Below, one piece after another: positions 26,204 to 35,264 of a stretch of 62,111 bases of DNA. The number at the start of each line of letters is the position of its first letter. The first letter of the stretch is position 1. Both the position numbers and the translations under genes were made by a program. The notes beneath the pieces were generated by a model that was given only the letters and a program-made list of their open reading frames with translations, had not been told where the DNA came from and made no database searches. The stretch comes from Burkholderiales bacterium (GTDB lineage Bacteria > Pseudomonadota > Gammaproteobacteria > Burkholderiales > SG8-39): positions 1-62,111 of the forward strand of contig JADLAV010000083.1 of NCBI GenBank assembly GCA_020848075.1. The letters are read 5' to 3'.

Positions 26204-27127
26204 TCAGCGCGTCACGCGCCCGAGCAGCAGGTATTCGATGAGCGCCTTCTGCGTGTGCAGGCGGTTCTCCGCTTCGTCCCACACCACGCTCTGCGACCCG
26301 TCGATCACCGTCGCGGCCACTTCCTCGCCGCGGTGCGCCGGCAGGCAATGCATGAAAAGCGCGTCGGGCTTCGCCACGCGCATCATGTCGGCGTCGACCT
26401 GCCAGTCCTGGAAGGCCTGCTTGCGCGCCGCGTCCTCGGCCTCGAAGCCCATGCTGGTCCACACGTCGGTGGTGACGAGATCGGCCCCGCGCGCGGCATC
26501 CATCGGATCGGCGAACTCGCGGTAGTGATCCATCCCGCTCAAGCCCGCGAGCGCCGGCGCCACTGCGTACCCCGGCGGCGTGGACACGCGCACGGTGAAG
26601 TCGAGCACCTCGGCCGCCTGCAGCCAGGTGTTGCAGACGTTGTTCGCATCGCCGATCCACGCCACCGTCTTGCCCTGGATCGCGCCGCGGTGCTCGATGA
26701 AGGTGTGAATGTCGGCGAGGATCTGGCACGGGTGGAACTCGTTGGTGAGGCCGTTGATCACCGGCACGCGCGAGTGGCGCGCGAAGCGCTCGATGATGTC
26801 CTGCTCGAAGGTGCGGATCATGACGATGTCGCACATGCGCGAGATGACCTCGGCGGCGTCCTCCACCGGCTCGCCGCGCCCGAGCTGCGAGTCGCGGGTG
26901 TTGAGGTAGATGGCGAAGCCGCCCAGCTGCTGCATGCCTGCCTCGAACGACAGGCGGGTCCGCGTGCTCGCCTTCTCGAAGATCATCACCAGCGTGCGAT
27001 CCGCGAGCGGCCAGTAGCGCTCGTAGCGCTTGAAGCGCTCCTTGATCCAGCGCGTGCGCTCGAAGAGGTGGGCGAGCTCCTCCCCGGAGAAATCCCTGAA
27101 CTGCAGGAAATGCTTCGGCGCGCTCAT
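26204..27127 (-). CDS. argF: Ornithine carbamoyltransferase
   Basis: Makes citrulline from ornithine and carbamoyl phosphate. The 307 residues include the carbamoyl-phosphate motif STRTR ([12 protein letters not shown], about 51-62), FHPCQILAD (ornithine side), DVWTSMG and [11 protein letters not shown]. The anabolic type is suggested by the neighbours argD and argG. It starts 17 bp after the argD stop, so argD-argF-argG is probably one transcript. Confidence 0.97.
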   Translation of the reverse strand: MSAPKHFLQFRDFSGEELAHLFERTRWIKERFKRYERYWPLADRTLVMIFEKASTRTRLSFEAGMQQLGGFAIYLNTRDSQLGRGEPVEDAAEVISRMCDIVMIRTFEQDIIERFARHSRVPVINGLTNEFHPCQILADIHTFIEHRGAIQGKTVAWIGDANNVCNTWLQAAEVLDFTVRVSTPPGYAVAPALAGLSGMDHYREFADPMDAARGADLVTTDVWTSMGFEAEDAARKQAFQDWQVDADMMRVAKPDALFMHCLPAHRGEEVAATVIDGSQSVVWDEAENRLHTQKALIEYLLLGRVTR

Positions 27128-27144
27128 GCGACGGGCCGTCCGCG

Positions 27145-28329
27145 TCAGGCCGCCGGCTGCGCGAGGAAGGCGCGCACGAGCGGCGTGAGCCGCGCCACGA
27201 GCTCCGCGGCCTCGGCCGCGCCGATGACGAGCGGCGGCAGCAGGCGGATCACGCGTTCCGCGGTCACGTTGATGAGCAGTCCCGCGGCGAGCGCTTCCTT
27301 GACGAGCGCGGCGCAGGGCCGATCGAGCTCGATTCCGATCATCAGGCCCATGCCGCGGATCTCGACCACGCCCGCGACGCCCTCGAGCGCTCCGGCGAGT
27401 CCGGTGCGGATGGCCTCGCCCATCGCCGCCGCATGGGCGACGAGATCGCCCGCTTGCATGGCCTCCAGCGTGGCGAGGCCGGCGGCGCATGCGAGCGGGC
27501 CGCCGCCGAAGGTCGATCCGTGGTTGCCCGGCTGGAATACGCCGGTCGCCCGGCCGGCCGCGAGGCACGCGCCGATCGGCACGCCGGAGCCGAGGCCCTT
27601 GGCGAGAGGCATCACGTCCGGTACGACGCCTGCCCACTGGTGGGCGAACCACTTGCCGGTCCTGCCCATGCCGCTCTGGACCTCGTCGATCATCAGCAGC
27701 CAGTTGCGCTCGTCGCATAGCTGGCGGAGGAATCGCACGTACGCGGCGTCCGCGACGTGGATGCCGCCTTCGCCCTGGAGTACCTCGACCAGCACGGCGA
27801 CGACGCTGCGGTTGTGCTCGGCGACCTGGCGGACCGCCTGCGCGTCGTTGTAGGGCACGCGGACGAAGCCTGGGACGAGGGGCTCGAAGCCCGCCTGGGC
27901 CTTGCGGTTGCCCGTGGCGGACAGCGTCGCCAGCGTGCGGCCGTGCCACGCATGCTCCATGACGATGATCGCGCCGTCGGCGATGCCGTTCCGATGGCCG
28001 TACAGCCGCGCGAGCTTGATCGCGCACTCGTTCGCTTCCGCCCCGGAGCTGCAGAAGAAGACTTCGTCCATGCGGGCGAGCTCGCACAGCCGGTCGGCGA
28101 GGCGCTCCTGGAGCGCGATCCCGTAGACGTTGGACGTGTGGATGACCTTCGCAGCCTGCCCGCCGATCGCGGCAACGATCGCAGGATGCGCGTGCCCCAG
28201 CCCCGAGACGGCGATGCCGGCGAGCGCGTCGAGGTATTGCCTCCCGGCCTCGTCCCACAACCAGACGCCCTGCCCGTGCGTGAACGACACGGGTAGCCGC
28301 GCGTAGGTGTTCATCACGTGGGAGCGCAT
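27145..28329 (-). CDS. argD: Acetylornithine aminotransferase
   Basis: A PLP-dependent class III aminotransferase of 394 residues, converting N-acetylglutamate semialdehyde to N-acetylornithine. Motifs: FFCSSGAEANECAIKLAR, the cofactor region LLMIDEVQSGMGRTGK, the PLP lysine in MPLAKGLGSGVPIG, and GNHGSTFGGGPLACAA. ATG 28329 (MRSHVMNTYARL) was chosen; ATG 28314 is possible. It is the first gene of the argD-argF-argG run and is divergent from the ParA-like gene. Confidence 0.95.
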   Translation of the reverse strand: MRSHVMNTYARLPVSFTHGQGVWLWDEAGRQYLDALAGIAVSGLGHAHPAIVAAIGGQAAKVIHTSNVYGIALQERLADRLCELARMDEVFFCSSGAEANECAIKLARLYGHRNGIADGAIIVMEHAWHGRTLATLSATGNRKAQAGFEPLVPGFVRVPYNDAQAVRQVAEHNRSVVAVLVEVLQGEGGIHVADAAYVRFLRQLCDERNWLLMIDEVQSGMGRTGKWFAHQWAGVVPDVMPLAKGLGSGVPIGACLAAGRATGVFQPGNHGSTFGGGPLACAAGLATLEAMQAGDLVAHAAAMGEAIRTGLAGALEGVAGVVEIRGMGLMIGIELDRPCAALVKEALAAGLLINVTAERVIRLLPPLVIGAAEAAELVARLTPLVRAFLAQPAA

Positions 28330-28504
28330 GTTCGGCGGGCGCGAAAAAAGTCGGGGGGAAAAAGGTCGGGGAAAAGCAAACGGCGGCCGCCGCCGCCGTG
28401 TGAAATAATCGAGCGGCGATGGTAACACATTGTCCCATCGGGATGATCTGGCGCCCAGCGCGCGCGCCGCGACGATCCGAGCGCGAGCGCGCGAGCCTCG
28501 TCCC

Positions 28505-29272
28505 ATGACGCGGCTGGCGGTGTTCAACCAGAAGGGCGGCGTCGGGAAGACCACGACCGCCCTCAATCTCGCCGCGGCGCTTGCCGGGCGGCACTGCTCG
28601 CCGCTCCTCGTCGACATGGACGCGCAGGCGCATCTCACCGGAATCCTCGGCACGGTGCAGGACGCGGAGGACTCGGTCTTCGCCTTCTACAGCGACGCGA
28701 AGCCGCTCGGGAGTCTTACGCGGCCGGTGAGCTTCGGCGGCGAGCTCGTGCCGGCGCACGCGGAGCTGATGAAGGTGGATTCGCTCTTCGGGAAGGGGCC
28801 GCGGATCCTGTACCGCTTGCGGGAGGGGCTGGTGGAGCTCCTCGGACCGAGCCCGGACCGCAGCGTGTTCATCGACTGCTGCCCGATCCTCGGCGTGTTG
28901 TCCCTGTCGGGGATCTTCGCCGCGGACCGGGTGCTGGTGCCCGTCTCGACGGACTATCTCGCGGTGCGCGGGGCGCTCGCGCTCGAGAGCACGCTGCAGG
29001 CGCTCGAGCACGTGCTGAAAGAGCGCCTGGAGCGCCGCTACGTCCTCACCCGGTTCGACGCGCGGCGCCGGATGGCGCACGACATCGAACAGACGCTGCG
29101 CGCGCGGTTCGGCGCCGAGCTCTGCGAGACGCGCATCGCCGAGAGCGTGGGCCTCGCCGAGAGCCCGTACCACCAGCGCGATATCTTCAGCCACGCGCCC
29201 GGTAGCCGCGGGGCGCAGGACTACGAGCGACTGCTGGAGGAGCTGCTGGCCACGGGGTTCTTGGAGGTCTAG
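28505..29272 (+). CDS. ParA/MinD-family ATPase, orphan
   Basis: A 255-residue P-loop ATPase of the ParA/Soj family: deviant Walker A KGGVGKTTTALN (about 11-22), LLVDMDAQAHLTG as the A' motif and VFIDCCPIL as Walker B. No parB, centromere-like repeat or chemotaxis gene is adjacent, so a partitioning role for the chromosome is unlikely. Orphan ParAs position protein clusters or plasmids. ATG 28505 fits the family start MTRLAVFNQKGG. It is divergent from argD and convergent with the 77-residue hypothetical gene. Confidence 0.85.
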   Translation: MTRLAVFNQKGGVGKTTTALNLAAALAGRHCSPLLVDMDAQAHLTGILGTVQDAEDSVFAFYSDAKPLGSLTRPVSFGGELVPAHAELMKVDSLFGKGPRILYRLREGLVELLGPSPDRSVFIDCCPILGVLSLSGIFAADRVLVPVSTDYLAVRGALALESTLQALEHVLKERLERRYVLTRFDARRRMAHDIEQTLRARFGAELCETRIAESVGLAESPYHQRDIFSHAPGSRGAQDYERLLEELLATGFLEV

Positions 29273-29291
29273 GCAGGCGCCCGACCCGCTG

Positions 29292-29525
29292 CTACTTCGA
29301 GACGAGCTCGATCACTTCCGCGAAGGTCGGCGGCTGCCCGATCACCGACCGGGCCGGCGTCTGAGCCCGGCACGCCAGCACCTCGCAGTTGCGGTACATC
29401 TGGACGAGCTTGCGCCGGGCGTCGGCTTCGTCGCGCCCATGGATCATGAGGTTCTCGATCGTGAGCCCGCCCCGCGTGCGGATGCGAAATCCGTACTTCG
29501 TCGTGGTCGACGGACGCGGAATCAT
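29292..29525 (-). CDS. Small hypothetical protein
   Basis: A 77-residue basic protein that I cannot name. The first half, YGFRIRTRGGLTIENLMIHG, looks like a beta hairpin followed by a helix (RDEADARRKLVQMYRNC), a compact folded domain rather than random frame. The codon third positions are GC-rich as in neighbouring genes. It ends 19 bp from the ParA-like gene, tail to tail. Confidence 0.6.
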   Translation of the reverse strand: MIPRPSTTTKYGFRIRTRGGLTIENLMIHGRDEADARRKLVQMYRNCEVLACRAQTPARSVIGQPPTFAEVIELVSK

Positions 29526-29673
29526 TACCCCCTCCCCGAACAGGCACTTGCGACCGATTTAACACGAAATCCTGAAGAGTGCAACGCAACGGCCCACGTC
29601 CACTGGGAAATTTCGGGTCTAACTCGCTCCGACCGTGAGCGTTTGCACACTGCGGCGGCCGTACCCCCGCGGG

Positions 29674-31650
29674 TCAGTTGAGCCGCTTCACGGCCCGTTC
29701 TTCGGCTGTCTTGAGGACGCGCAGGCAGGGGAGGTACCCGTCGTAGACGATTCCGTGGAGCTCCAGGCGCCGCTGGGACCGGAGAAAGCCGACCAGGAAA
29801 TCGAGGATCGGCCGGGTGATGACCTGGCCGGGCACCAGCACCGGGATGCCGGGCGGATAGGGAACGATCTGGTCCGCGCACACGCGGTCGATCAGGGTCT
29901 CGTTCAGGCTGTCCTTCTCGTCGAGGAGCGGGATTGCCTCGCCGCCGCAGTAATAGGCGTCCCGCGGCAGGCAATGCAGCCGGGTGAACTCCGGGACTTG
30001 GGAGGCCTGATACAGCCGGCCCGCGGCGCGCCCCTCCCGCGCGATGCGCATCAGCGCGTCGTACAGGCGGGACACCTTGCTCCGCGTCGTGCCGATGGTC
30101 AGGAGCAGCGTGACGGTGTTGAACGTGGACTTCTCGACCTGGATGTTGAAGCGCGTGAACAGCTCGCGATGCAGGTCCTCGACGGTGTAGCCGCAGCTCG
30201 AGATGTCCACCGTGACCTTCGTCGGATCGAGCCGGATGCCGTCCTCGCGCACCTCGTCCGGGAGGAGCGCGTCCAGCTCGAGCACGTGGAAGGCGCCGGT
30301 GGAGTTGATCTGCTCGCGCAGTTCGCTCGCGAGCGCGAGGGTGCGCGCCAGGAGCTTGTAGCCCTCCATCATCATCTGCTTCCGCGCGACGTCGAGGCTC
30401 GCGATCATCGCGTACTGCGGGCTCGTCGACGTGTGCATGTTGAAGTTCTCGCGGAAGATGTGCTCGTTGAACGTCGGATCGTTGACGTGGATCATGCTCG
30501 CCTGCGAGAAGGCGCTCATGACCTTGTGGGTGCTCTGCGTGGCGTAGTCGGCGCCGGCCTCGAGCGCGGTCGGGCGGAATGCGGGATGGAAGCGCGCGAA
30601 GCCGTACCACGCCTCGTCGACGATGACCTTGATCCCTTTCGCGTGCGCGGCCTCGACGATCGGCGGCAGGTCGTAGCGCAGCCCGTCGTATGTGCACGAG
30701 GTGAGGATCAGCGCCTCGGCGTCGTCGTGCTGCTCGATCGCTTCCAGGATCGCCCTCTTGGGCACCGGGCCGTACAGGCCGTACTTGCGGTTCACCGAGG
30801 AGTTCAGGTACACGGGATGGGCGCCCGAGAGCACGACGCCGTGATGCACCGACTTGTGGCAGTTGCGGTCGAGCAGCAGCTTCTCGCCCGGGGCGAGCAG
30901 GGTCTGGAAGATGACCTTGTTCGCGGTCGACGTGCCGTTCGTCGCGAAGAAGGTGCGCCGCGAGCCGAAGGCTTTGGCGGCCATGCCCTGCGCCTCGGCG
31001 ATCACCCCGCGCGGCTCCAGCAGCGAGTCGAGCACCGGCACCGAGACCGAGAGATCCACGTCGAAGACGTGCTCGCCCATGAACTCGTAGAAGTCGTTGA
31101 TCCAGGGGCTGCCGCGCAGGGACTCGCCCGAGGAGTGCCCCGGGGTGTGCCAGGAGTCCTTCGCCAGCCAGACGTAGTTCTTCAGCTGATCGTAGAAGGG
31201 CGTGCGCGCGCGCTCCTGCACCTCGGCGTTCACGATCCGGTACATGCCGCGGTAGTCGCGCTCCTCGCGGTAGAAGTAGCCGTCCACCGACTCCGCGAAC
31301 AGCGTGTCGACGACTTCGTCCTCCTGCTCCTGCGCGATGAGGATGTAGACGTCGAGCTCGGGACGCAGGCGCGTGATGCGCTGCACGAGCTCGAGCGCGG
31401 TCGTCTGCAGCTCGGGCTTCGTCGACTTGCCGCCGTTCAGCGAGTAGAGCTTGTCGTCGACGATCACGGCCTGGACGTCGCCGTCTGACTCGATCCGCGC
31501 GAGCGCCTCGTTCGCGGTGGTCATGCCGAGGAACACCAGGCCGAGCGGATTCTCGAGCGAGCGGGCCGCCGCGTTCAGGCCCTTGACGAATTCTCGCAGG
31601 ACGAGGATCTCGTCGTTGATCACCAGGACGCGGCTGACGGGTTTGCGCAT
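29674..31650 (-). CDS. Orn/Lys/Arg decarboxylase (inducible, wing-domain type)
   Basis: A 658-residue PLP decarboxylase. Residues 1-140 form the receiver-like N-terminal wing domain. The catalytic core has FFATNGTSTANKVI (234-247), HKSVHHG (265-271), VIVDEAWYGFARFHPAF and the PLP lysine Lys376 in QSTHKVMSAFSQ. The C-terminal domain has EDGIRLDPTKVTVD. It produces agmatine, cadaverine or putrescine with uptake of a proton; placement beside arginine synthesis genes favours arginine, but substrate cannot be fixed from sequence. No antiporter gene is adjacent, so acid resistance is not proven. Confidence 0.92.
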   Translation of the reverse strand: MRKPVSRVLVINDEILVLREFVKGLNAAARSLENPLGLVFLGMTTANEALARIESDGDVQAVIVDDKLYSLNGGKSTKPELQTTALELVQRITRLRPELDVYILIAQEQEDEVVDTLFAESVDGYFYREERDYRGMYRIVNAEVQERARTPFYDQLKNYVWLAKDSWHTPGHSSGESLRGSPWINDFYEFMGEHVFDVDLSVSVPVLDSLLEPRGVIAEAQGMAAKAFGSRRTFFATNGTSTANKVIFQTLLAPGEKLLLDRNCHKSVHHGVVLSGAHPVYLNSSVNRKYGLYGPVPKRAILEAIEQHDDAEALILTSCTYDGLRYDLPPIVEAAHAKGIKVIVDEAWYGFARFHPAFRPTALEAGADYATQSTHKVMSAFSQASMIHVNDPTFNEHIFRENFNMHTSTSPQYAMIASLDVARKQMMMEGYKLLARTLALASELREQINSTGAFHVLELDALLPDEVREDGIRLDPTKVTVDISSCGYTVEDLHRELFTRFNIQVEKSTFNTVTLLLTIGTTRSKVSRLYDALMRIAREGRAAGRLYQASQVPEFTRLHCLPRDAYYCGGEAIPLLDEKDSLNETLIDRVCADQIVPYPPGIPVLVPGQVITRPILDFLVGFLRSQRRLELHGIVYDGYLPCLRVLKTAEERAVKRLN

Positions 31651-31851
31651 GCGGTTGCCCGGCCCTGCCGGGGGGCAACCGGCCCGCCTGCCGCGTGCCC
31701 GCCGCGCGCCCCGGCCCCGGGGCGTGGAAAAAGAACGCGCGATTTAACCGCCAAAGCGGGCGCTTTTGCAAGCGAGCTGCGAGCCCGAGCCGCCATACTC
31801 CGCCCGGCGGTCCGCGTGGCCCCCCGCCCGTCGCCTGAGCCCGCCAACCTG

Positions 31852-31901
31852 TCCCCTCCTTTTCAAGGAGGAGTGCCGCGCGCAGCGCGGCGGGGTGGTT
31901 T
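31852..31901 (-). repeat. Paired-hairpin module, reverse orientation
   Basis: Read on the minus strand it is CCACCCC, stem GCCGCGC/GCGCGGC (loop TGC), then ACTCCTCCTT..AAGGAGGGG. It lies upstream of the decarboxylase gene. With the foldback element and the modules that follow it fills 31651-32332, where I see no gene. Confidence 0.85.
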
Positions 31902-31916
31902 CAGCGTATCACTCCG

Positions 31917-32063
31917 CGCGCCAGCGGCCGTGCCCGCCCGGCGCCTGAGGCCGCAAACGCCCTCCTGCGGGGCGGCGGCCAGTCAACACACGACTGGCCG
32001 CCACAAACCACCCGCAACGAACGGCGCGGCCAAAGGCGCCGGGCGGGCACAGCCGCTGGCGCT
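31917..32063. repeat. Foldback (MITE-like) element, copy 2
   Basis: A 147-bp imperfect palindrome with 38-bp terminal arms (31917-31954 and 32026-32063, about three mismatches). It has the same internal hairpin GGCGGCCAGTC / GACTGGCCGCC as copy 1 at 24294. The orientation is the same as copy 1, so the two form direct repeats about 7.6 kb apart around the arginine genes. Confidence 0.88.
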
Positions 32064-32173
32064 GGGATGGCAGTAGGGTGCGTAAGGTGTTCAAACCCTC
32101 GCAAAGCTTGGTGTGTCAGCGCAGGGCGAGCCGGTGCGCGGCGGTTCGCTCTGCGCTCCGTGTGAACACGCAT

Positions 32174-32277
32174 GCACCACCCCGCCGGCTTCGCCGGCAC
32201 CCCTCGGGGAGGAGGGGACAGAGACACCACCCCGTCACGCTTCGCGTGACACCCCTCGGGGAGGAGGGGACAGAACC
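32174..32277 (+). repeat. Two paired-hairpin modules
   Basis: Module one has stem GCCGGC/GCCGGC and module two GTCACGC/GCGTGAC (both loop TTC); each is followed by CCCCTC-GGG-GAGGAGGGGACAG. The order of foldback element and then these two modules is the same as at 24.3-24.7 kb, so the whole composite was copied as a unit or the parts share insertion preference. Confidence 0.85.
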
Positions 32278-32333
32278 TTGCGGGACCATGAGCCCGCGAA
32301 GCGCCAGCCCGCCCCGCGCGCCGAGATCGAGCA

Positions 32334-32360
32334 ATAAAAAAGGCGACCGGTGGGTCGCCT
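32334..32360 (-). terminator. Rho-independent terminator of rpsT
   Basis: On the minus strand AGGCGACC-CACC-GGTCGCCT (32360-32341) is followed by a T tract interrupted by one A (TTTTTATT). It lies 54 bp beyond the rpsT stop and reads in the same direction. Confidence 0.9.
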
Positions 32361-32413
32361 TCGATGTGGCGAACGGGCGCGTAACGGGTGGGGCGCGCCC
32401 GCCGGCTAGGTGC

Positions 32414-32680
32414 TCAAGCCAACGCCTTGATTTGCGCGGCAAGGCGGCTTTTGTGACGCGCCGCCTTGTTCTTGTGGATGATCCGCTGCTTGTCGGCGAT
32501 GCGGTCGAGCACGCTCGTCGACTCTCGCAGGGTGGTCTCGGCGGCCGCCTTGTTGCCGGCAGCGATCGCCTTGCGGACGTTCTTGATGGCCGAGCGCACC
32601 ATCGAGCGCATCGACGCGTTGTGCTGGCGTCGCTTCTCGGACTGGCGGGCGCGCTTGCGGGCTTGGGCGGTGTTTGCCAT
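32414..32680 (-). CDS. rpsT: 30S ribosomal protein S20
   Basis: An 88-residue basic protein matching S20 over its length: [37 protein letters not shown], and [21 protein letters not shown]. It binds 16S rRNA early in 30S assembly. It is divergent from murJ with about 100 bp between starts, as in other betaproteobacteria. Confidence 0.97.
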   Translation of the reverse strand: MANTAQARKRARQSEKRRQHNASMRSMVRSAIKNVRKAIAAGNKAAAETTLRESTSVLDRIADKQRIIHKNKAARHKSRLAAQIKALA

Positions 32681-32762
32681 TGCGGGTAGGGCCTTTCTGG
32701 TGAGCCTCGCAGTATAGCGGGCAGCGCCTCGGGCGGCAAGGCGCGGTCCCGGAGCGGCCCCG

Positions 32763-32768
32763 TATAAT
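32763..32768 (+). promoter_or_regulatory. -10 element of murJ
   Basis: TATAAT, 9 bp before the murJ ATG at 32778. If it is used, the transcript would start at or within a few bases of the start codon, so the mRNA would be nearly leaderless. No clear -35 is seen. Confidence 0.4.
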
Positions 32769-32777
32769 CCGGGCCGG

Positions 32778-34313
32778 ATGAATCTGCTCAAGGCGATGGC
32801 GACGGTCAGCAGCATGACGCTCGCGTCGCGCATCCTCGGGTTCGTCCGCGACGCCCTGATCGCCCGCCTTTTCGGCGCCGGGCTCGCCACCGACGCGTTC
32901 TTCGTCGCCTTCCGCATTCCGAACCTGCTCCGCCGGCTCTTCGCGGAGGGCGCATTCTCGCAGGCGTTCGTGCCCGTGCTGGCCGAGCACAAGACCCGCG
33001 AGGGCGAGGGGAGCACCCGCCTCCTCGTCGACCGGGTCGCGACGCTGCTCTTCCTCGCGCTCGTCGCGGCGACCTTGCTCGGCATCCTGCTCGCGCCGGC
33101 GATCGTCTACGTGAGCGCACCGGGCTTCGCCGAAACGCCGGCGAAGTTCGAGCTGACGGTCGCGATGCTGCGCGTGACCTTCCCCTACATCCTGTTCATC
33201 TCGCTCGTGTCGCTCGCGGGTGGAGTGCTGAACACATGGAGCCGCTTCGCGGTGCCCGCGATCACGCCGACGCTGCTCAACGTGAGCTTCATCGTCGCGG
33301 CGCTCTTCGCCGCGCCGTACTTCGATCCGCCGGCGATGGTGCTCGCGTGGGCGGTGCTCGTGGGTGGGATCCTGCAGCTCGCGCTGCAGCTGCCGTTCCT
33401 CGCGCGCATCGGCATGCTGCCCCGCCTGCGTTTCGCGCCTCGCGATCCGGCGGTGCGCCGCATCCTCAAGCTGATGGGACCGGCGGTGATCGGCGTGTCG
33501 GTCGCCCAGCTGAGCCTGCTGCTCAACACGATCTTCGCGTCGTTCCTGCGGACGGGCAGCGTGTCGTGGCTGTATTACGCTGACCGCTTGATGGAATTCC
33601 CGACCGGCCTGCTCGGCGTGGCGCTCGGCACGATCCTCTTGCCGAGTCTCGCGAAGTACCACTCGCAGGCCGCGGGCGAGGAGTACTCGAAGCTGCTCGA
33701 CTGGGGCCTGCGCCTCACGCTGCTCCTCGCCCTGCCGGCGGCGCTCGCGCTCGCCGTGCTGGCGGTTCCGCTGATCGCCACGCTCTTCTTCTATGGCGAG
33801 TTCACGCCGAACGACCTCGCCATGACGCGCCAGGCGCTCGCTGCCTACAGCGTCGGCCTCGCTGGGTTGATTCTCGTGAAGGTCCTCGCGCCGGGCTTCT
33901 ACGCGCGGCAGAACATCCGCACGCCGGTGCGGATCGCGATCGTCACCCTCGTCGCGACGCAGTTGATGAACGTCGCGTTCATCTACCCGCTCCGCCACGC
34001 CGGCCTCGCCCTTGCGATCGGGCTCGGCGCATGCCTGAACGCCGCGCTGCTCTACCGCCGCCTGCGCGGCGACGGCATCTACGCGCCGCAGCCTGGCTGG
34101 CGCGCCTTCATCGCCAAGGTGCTCGCGGCGCTCGCGGCGATGGGGCTCGCGCTGTGGCTCGCCATGGGGTCCGAGGCATGGTGGATCGCCGTGCCCGGAC
34201 GGCAGCGAGCGCTCGCCCTGAGCGCTCTGGTGGGGCTTGGCATGGTGACGTACTTCGGTGCACTATGGGCGCTCGGATTCCGCCCGCGCGATTTCTCGCG
34301 GCGGGCGGCCTGA
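32778..34313 (+). CDS. murJ: Lipid II flippase MurJ
   Basis: A 511-residue inner-membrane protein of the MOP/MviN family with about 14 transmembrane helices. It moves lipid II across the membrane for peptidoglycan synthesis. Family features: [19 protein letters not shown] (17-35), [20 protein letters not shown] (38-57) with the conserved arginines, and [19 protein letters not shown]-like segment in the middle ([20 protein letters not shown]). Third gene order rpsT / murJ / sirB1 / ribF is typical of the group. Confidence 0.96.
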   Translation: MNLLKAMATVSSMTLASRILGFVRDALIARLFGAGLATDAFFVAFRIPNLLRRLFAEGAFSQAFVPVLAEHKTREGEGSTRLLVDRVATLLFLALVAATLLGILLAPAIVYVSAPGFAETPAKFELTVAMLRVTFPYILFISLVSLAGGVLNTWSRFAVPAITPTLLNVSFIVAALFAAPYFDPPAMVLAWAVLVGGILQLALQLPFLARIGMLPRLRFAPRDPAVRRILKLMGPAVIGVSVAQLSLLLNTIFASFLRTGSVSWLYYADRLMEFPTGLLGVALGTILLPSLAKYHSQAAGEEYSKLLDWGLRLTLLLALPAALALAVLAVPLIATLFFYGEFTPNDLAMTRQALAAYSVGLAGLILVKVLAPGFYARQNIRTPVRIAIVTLVATQLMNVAFIYPLRHAGLALAIGLGACLNAALLYRRLRGDGIYAPQPGWRAFIAKVLAALAAMGLALWLAMGSEAWWIAVPGRQRALALSALVGLGMVTYFGALWALGFRPRDFSRRAA

Positions 34314-34335
34314 ACCCACGGCCGGCCGGAACGTC

Positions 34336-35169
34336 TTGACCGTCAGACTCGATCGCTTCGCGGAGCTCGTCACCCGCGACCACTTCAACCTCGCCGAGGT
34401 CTGCCTGATGGTGGCCGAGGACGAGTACCCGGACGTGGACGCCGCGCGCTGCCTCGGAGAGCTCGAGGCGATGGCGGCAACGGTGCGCGCCCGCCTGGCG
34501 GCCGATGCCTTCCCCGAGCAGCGCGTGGCGGCCCTCAATCACCATCTCTTCGAGGAGCTGCAGTTCAACGGGAACGTCGACGCCTATTACGACCCGCGCA
34601 ACAGCTACCTGAACGAGGTGCTCGCGCGGCGCACCGGCATCCCGATCACGCTCTCGATCGTCTACCTGGAGGTCGGGCGCCGGGTGGGGCTGCGGCTGCA
34701 GGGCGTGTCCTTCCCGGGGCACTTCCTGGTGACGCTGCGACTGAACCGCGGCCAGCTCGTGCTCGATCCATTCGCCGGGGGCGCGTCGCAGTCGCTCGAC
34801 GACCTGCGCGGGCGGCTGGCGCGGCTCGTACCCGGGGAGCGCGTCGCGGAGATCGACGTCGCGGAGCTCTTGGAGACGGCCACGCCGCGGCAGATCGTCG
34901 CGCGCATGCTGCGCAACCTGAAGGCGATCTACCTGGAGGCCGAGCGCTACCCGCAGGCGCTCGCGGTGATGAACCGGATGCTGCTGGTGGTCCCCGAGTC
35001 CGCCGAGGAGCTGCGCGACCGGGGACTCGTGCATCAGAACATGCAGTGCTTCCGCGCCGCGCTCGCCGACCTGTCGAACTACGTGCGCCGTGCGCCGGAG
35101 GCGGCCGACGCGGCCGAGATGCACGAGCGGATCGTCGGGCTGCGCGCGGCTTGCGCGCGCCTGCATTGA
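34336..35169 (+). CDS. SirB1-like transglutaminase-related / TPR protein
   Basis: A 277-residue protein. Residues about 70-150 contain the SirB1 domain, related to transglutaminases: ELQFNGNVDAYYDPRNSYLN and LARRTGIPITLSIVYLEVGR, then GVSFPGHFLV. The end (about 195-270) has tetratricopeptide-like helices. The usual catalytic Cys of transglutaminases is not obvious. The start is TTG 34336, which gives the family start LTVRLDRF; upstream ATG 34258 lies inside murJ. Function unknown; conserved next to ribF. Confidence 0.85.
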   Translation: MTVRLDRFAELVTRDHFNLAEVCLMVAEDEYPDVDAARCLGELEAMAATVRARLAADAFPEQRVAALNHHLFEELQFNGNVDAYYDPRNSYLNEVLARRTGIPITLSIVYLEVGRRVGLRLQGVSFPGHFLVTLRLNRGQLVLDPFAGGASQSLDDLRGRLARLVPGERVAEIDVAELLETATPRQIVARMLRNLKAIYLEAERYPQALAVMNRMLLVVPESAEELRDRGLVHQNMQCFRAALADLSNYVRRAPEAADAAEMHERIVGLRAACARLH

Positions 35170-35222
35170 GCGCGACGGGCCGCGCCTTGCCAACGGCAGT
35201 GACGGCAAGCCGCAAAAGCCGC

Positions 35223-35228
35223 TAAAAT
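35223..35228 (+). promoter_or_regulatory. -10 element of ribF
   Basis: GCTAAAAT, 37 bp before the GTG of ribF, in a short AT-rich island between GC-rich genes. It resembles the extended -10 set seen at 16032, 39574 and 49383 but lacks the TG (it has CG). Confidence 0.4.
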
Positions 35229-35264
35229 TCAACGCTTTTGCAGTGCTGAACGGGAGTTCGCGCC

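Noticed and set aside
29525-31771. A longer frame overlapping the decarboxylase in another phase
   Set aside because: Same strand but wrong phase; the 658-residue decarboxylase explains the region fully.
34314-35264. FMN riboswitch before ribF or T-box before ileS
   Set aside because: The leaders are short (95 bp and 24 bp) and lack the conserved elements.
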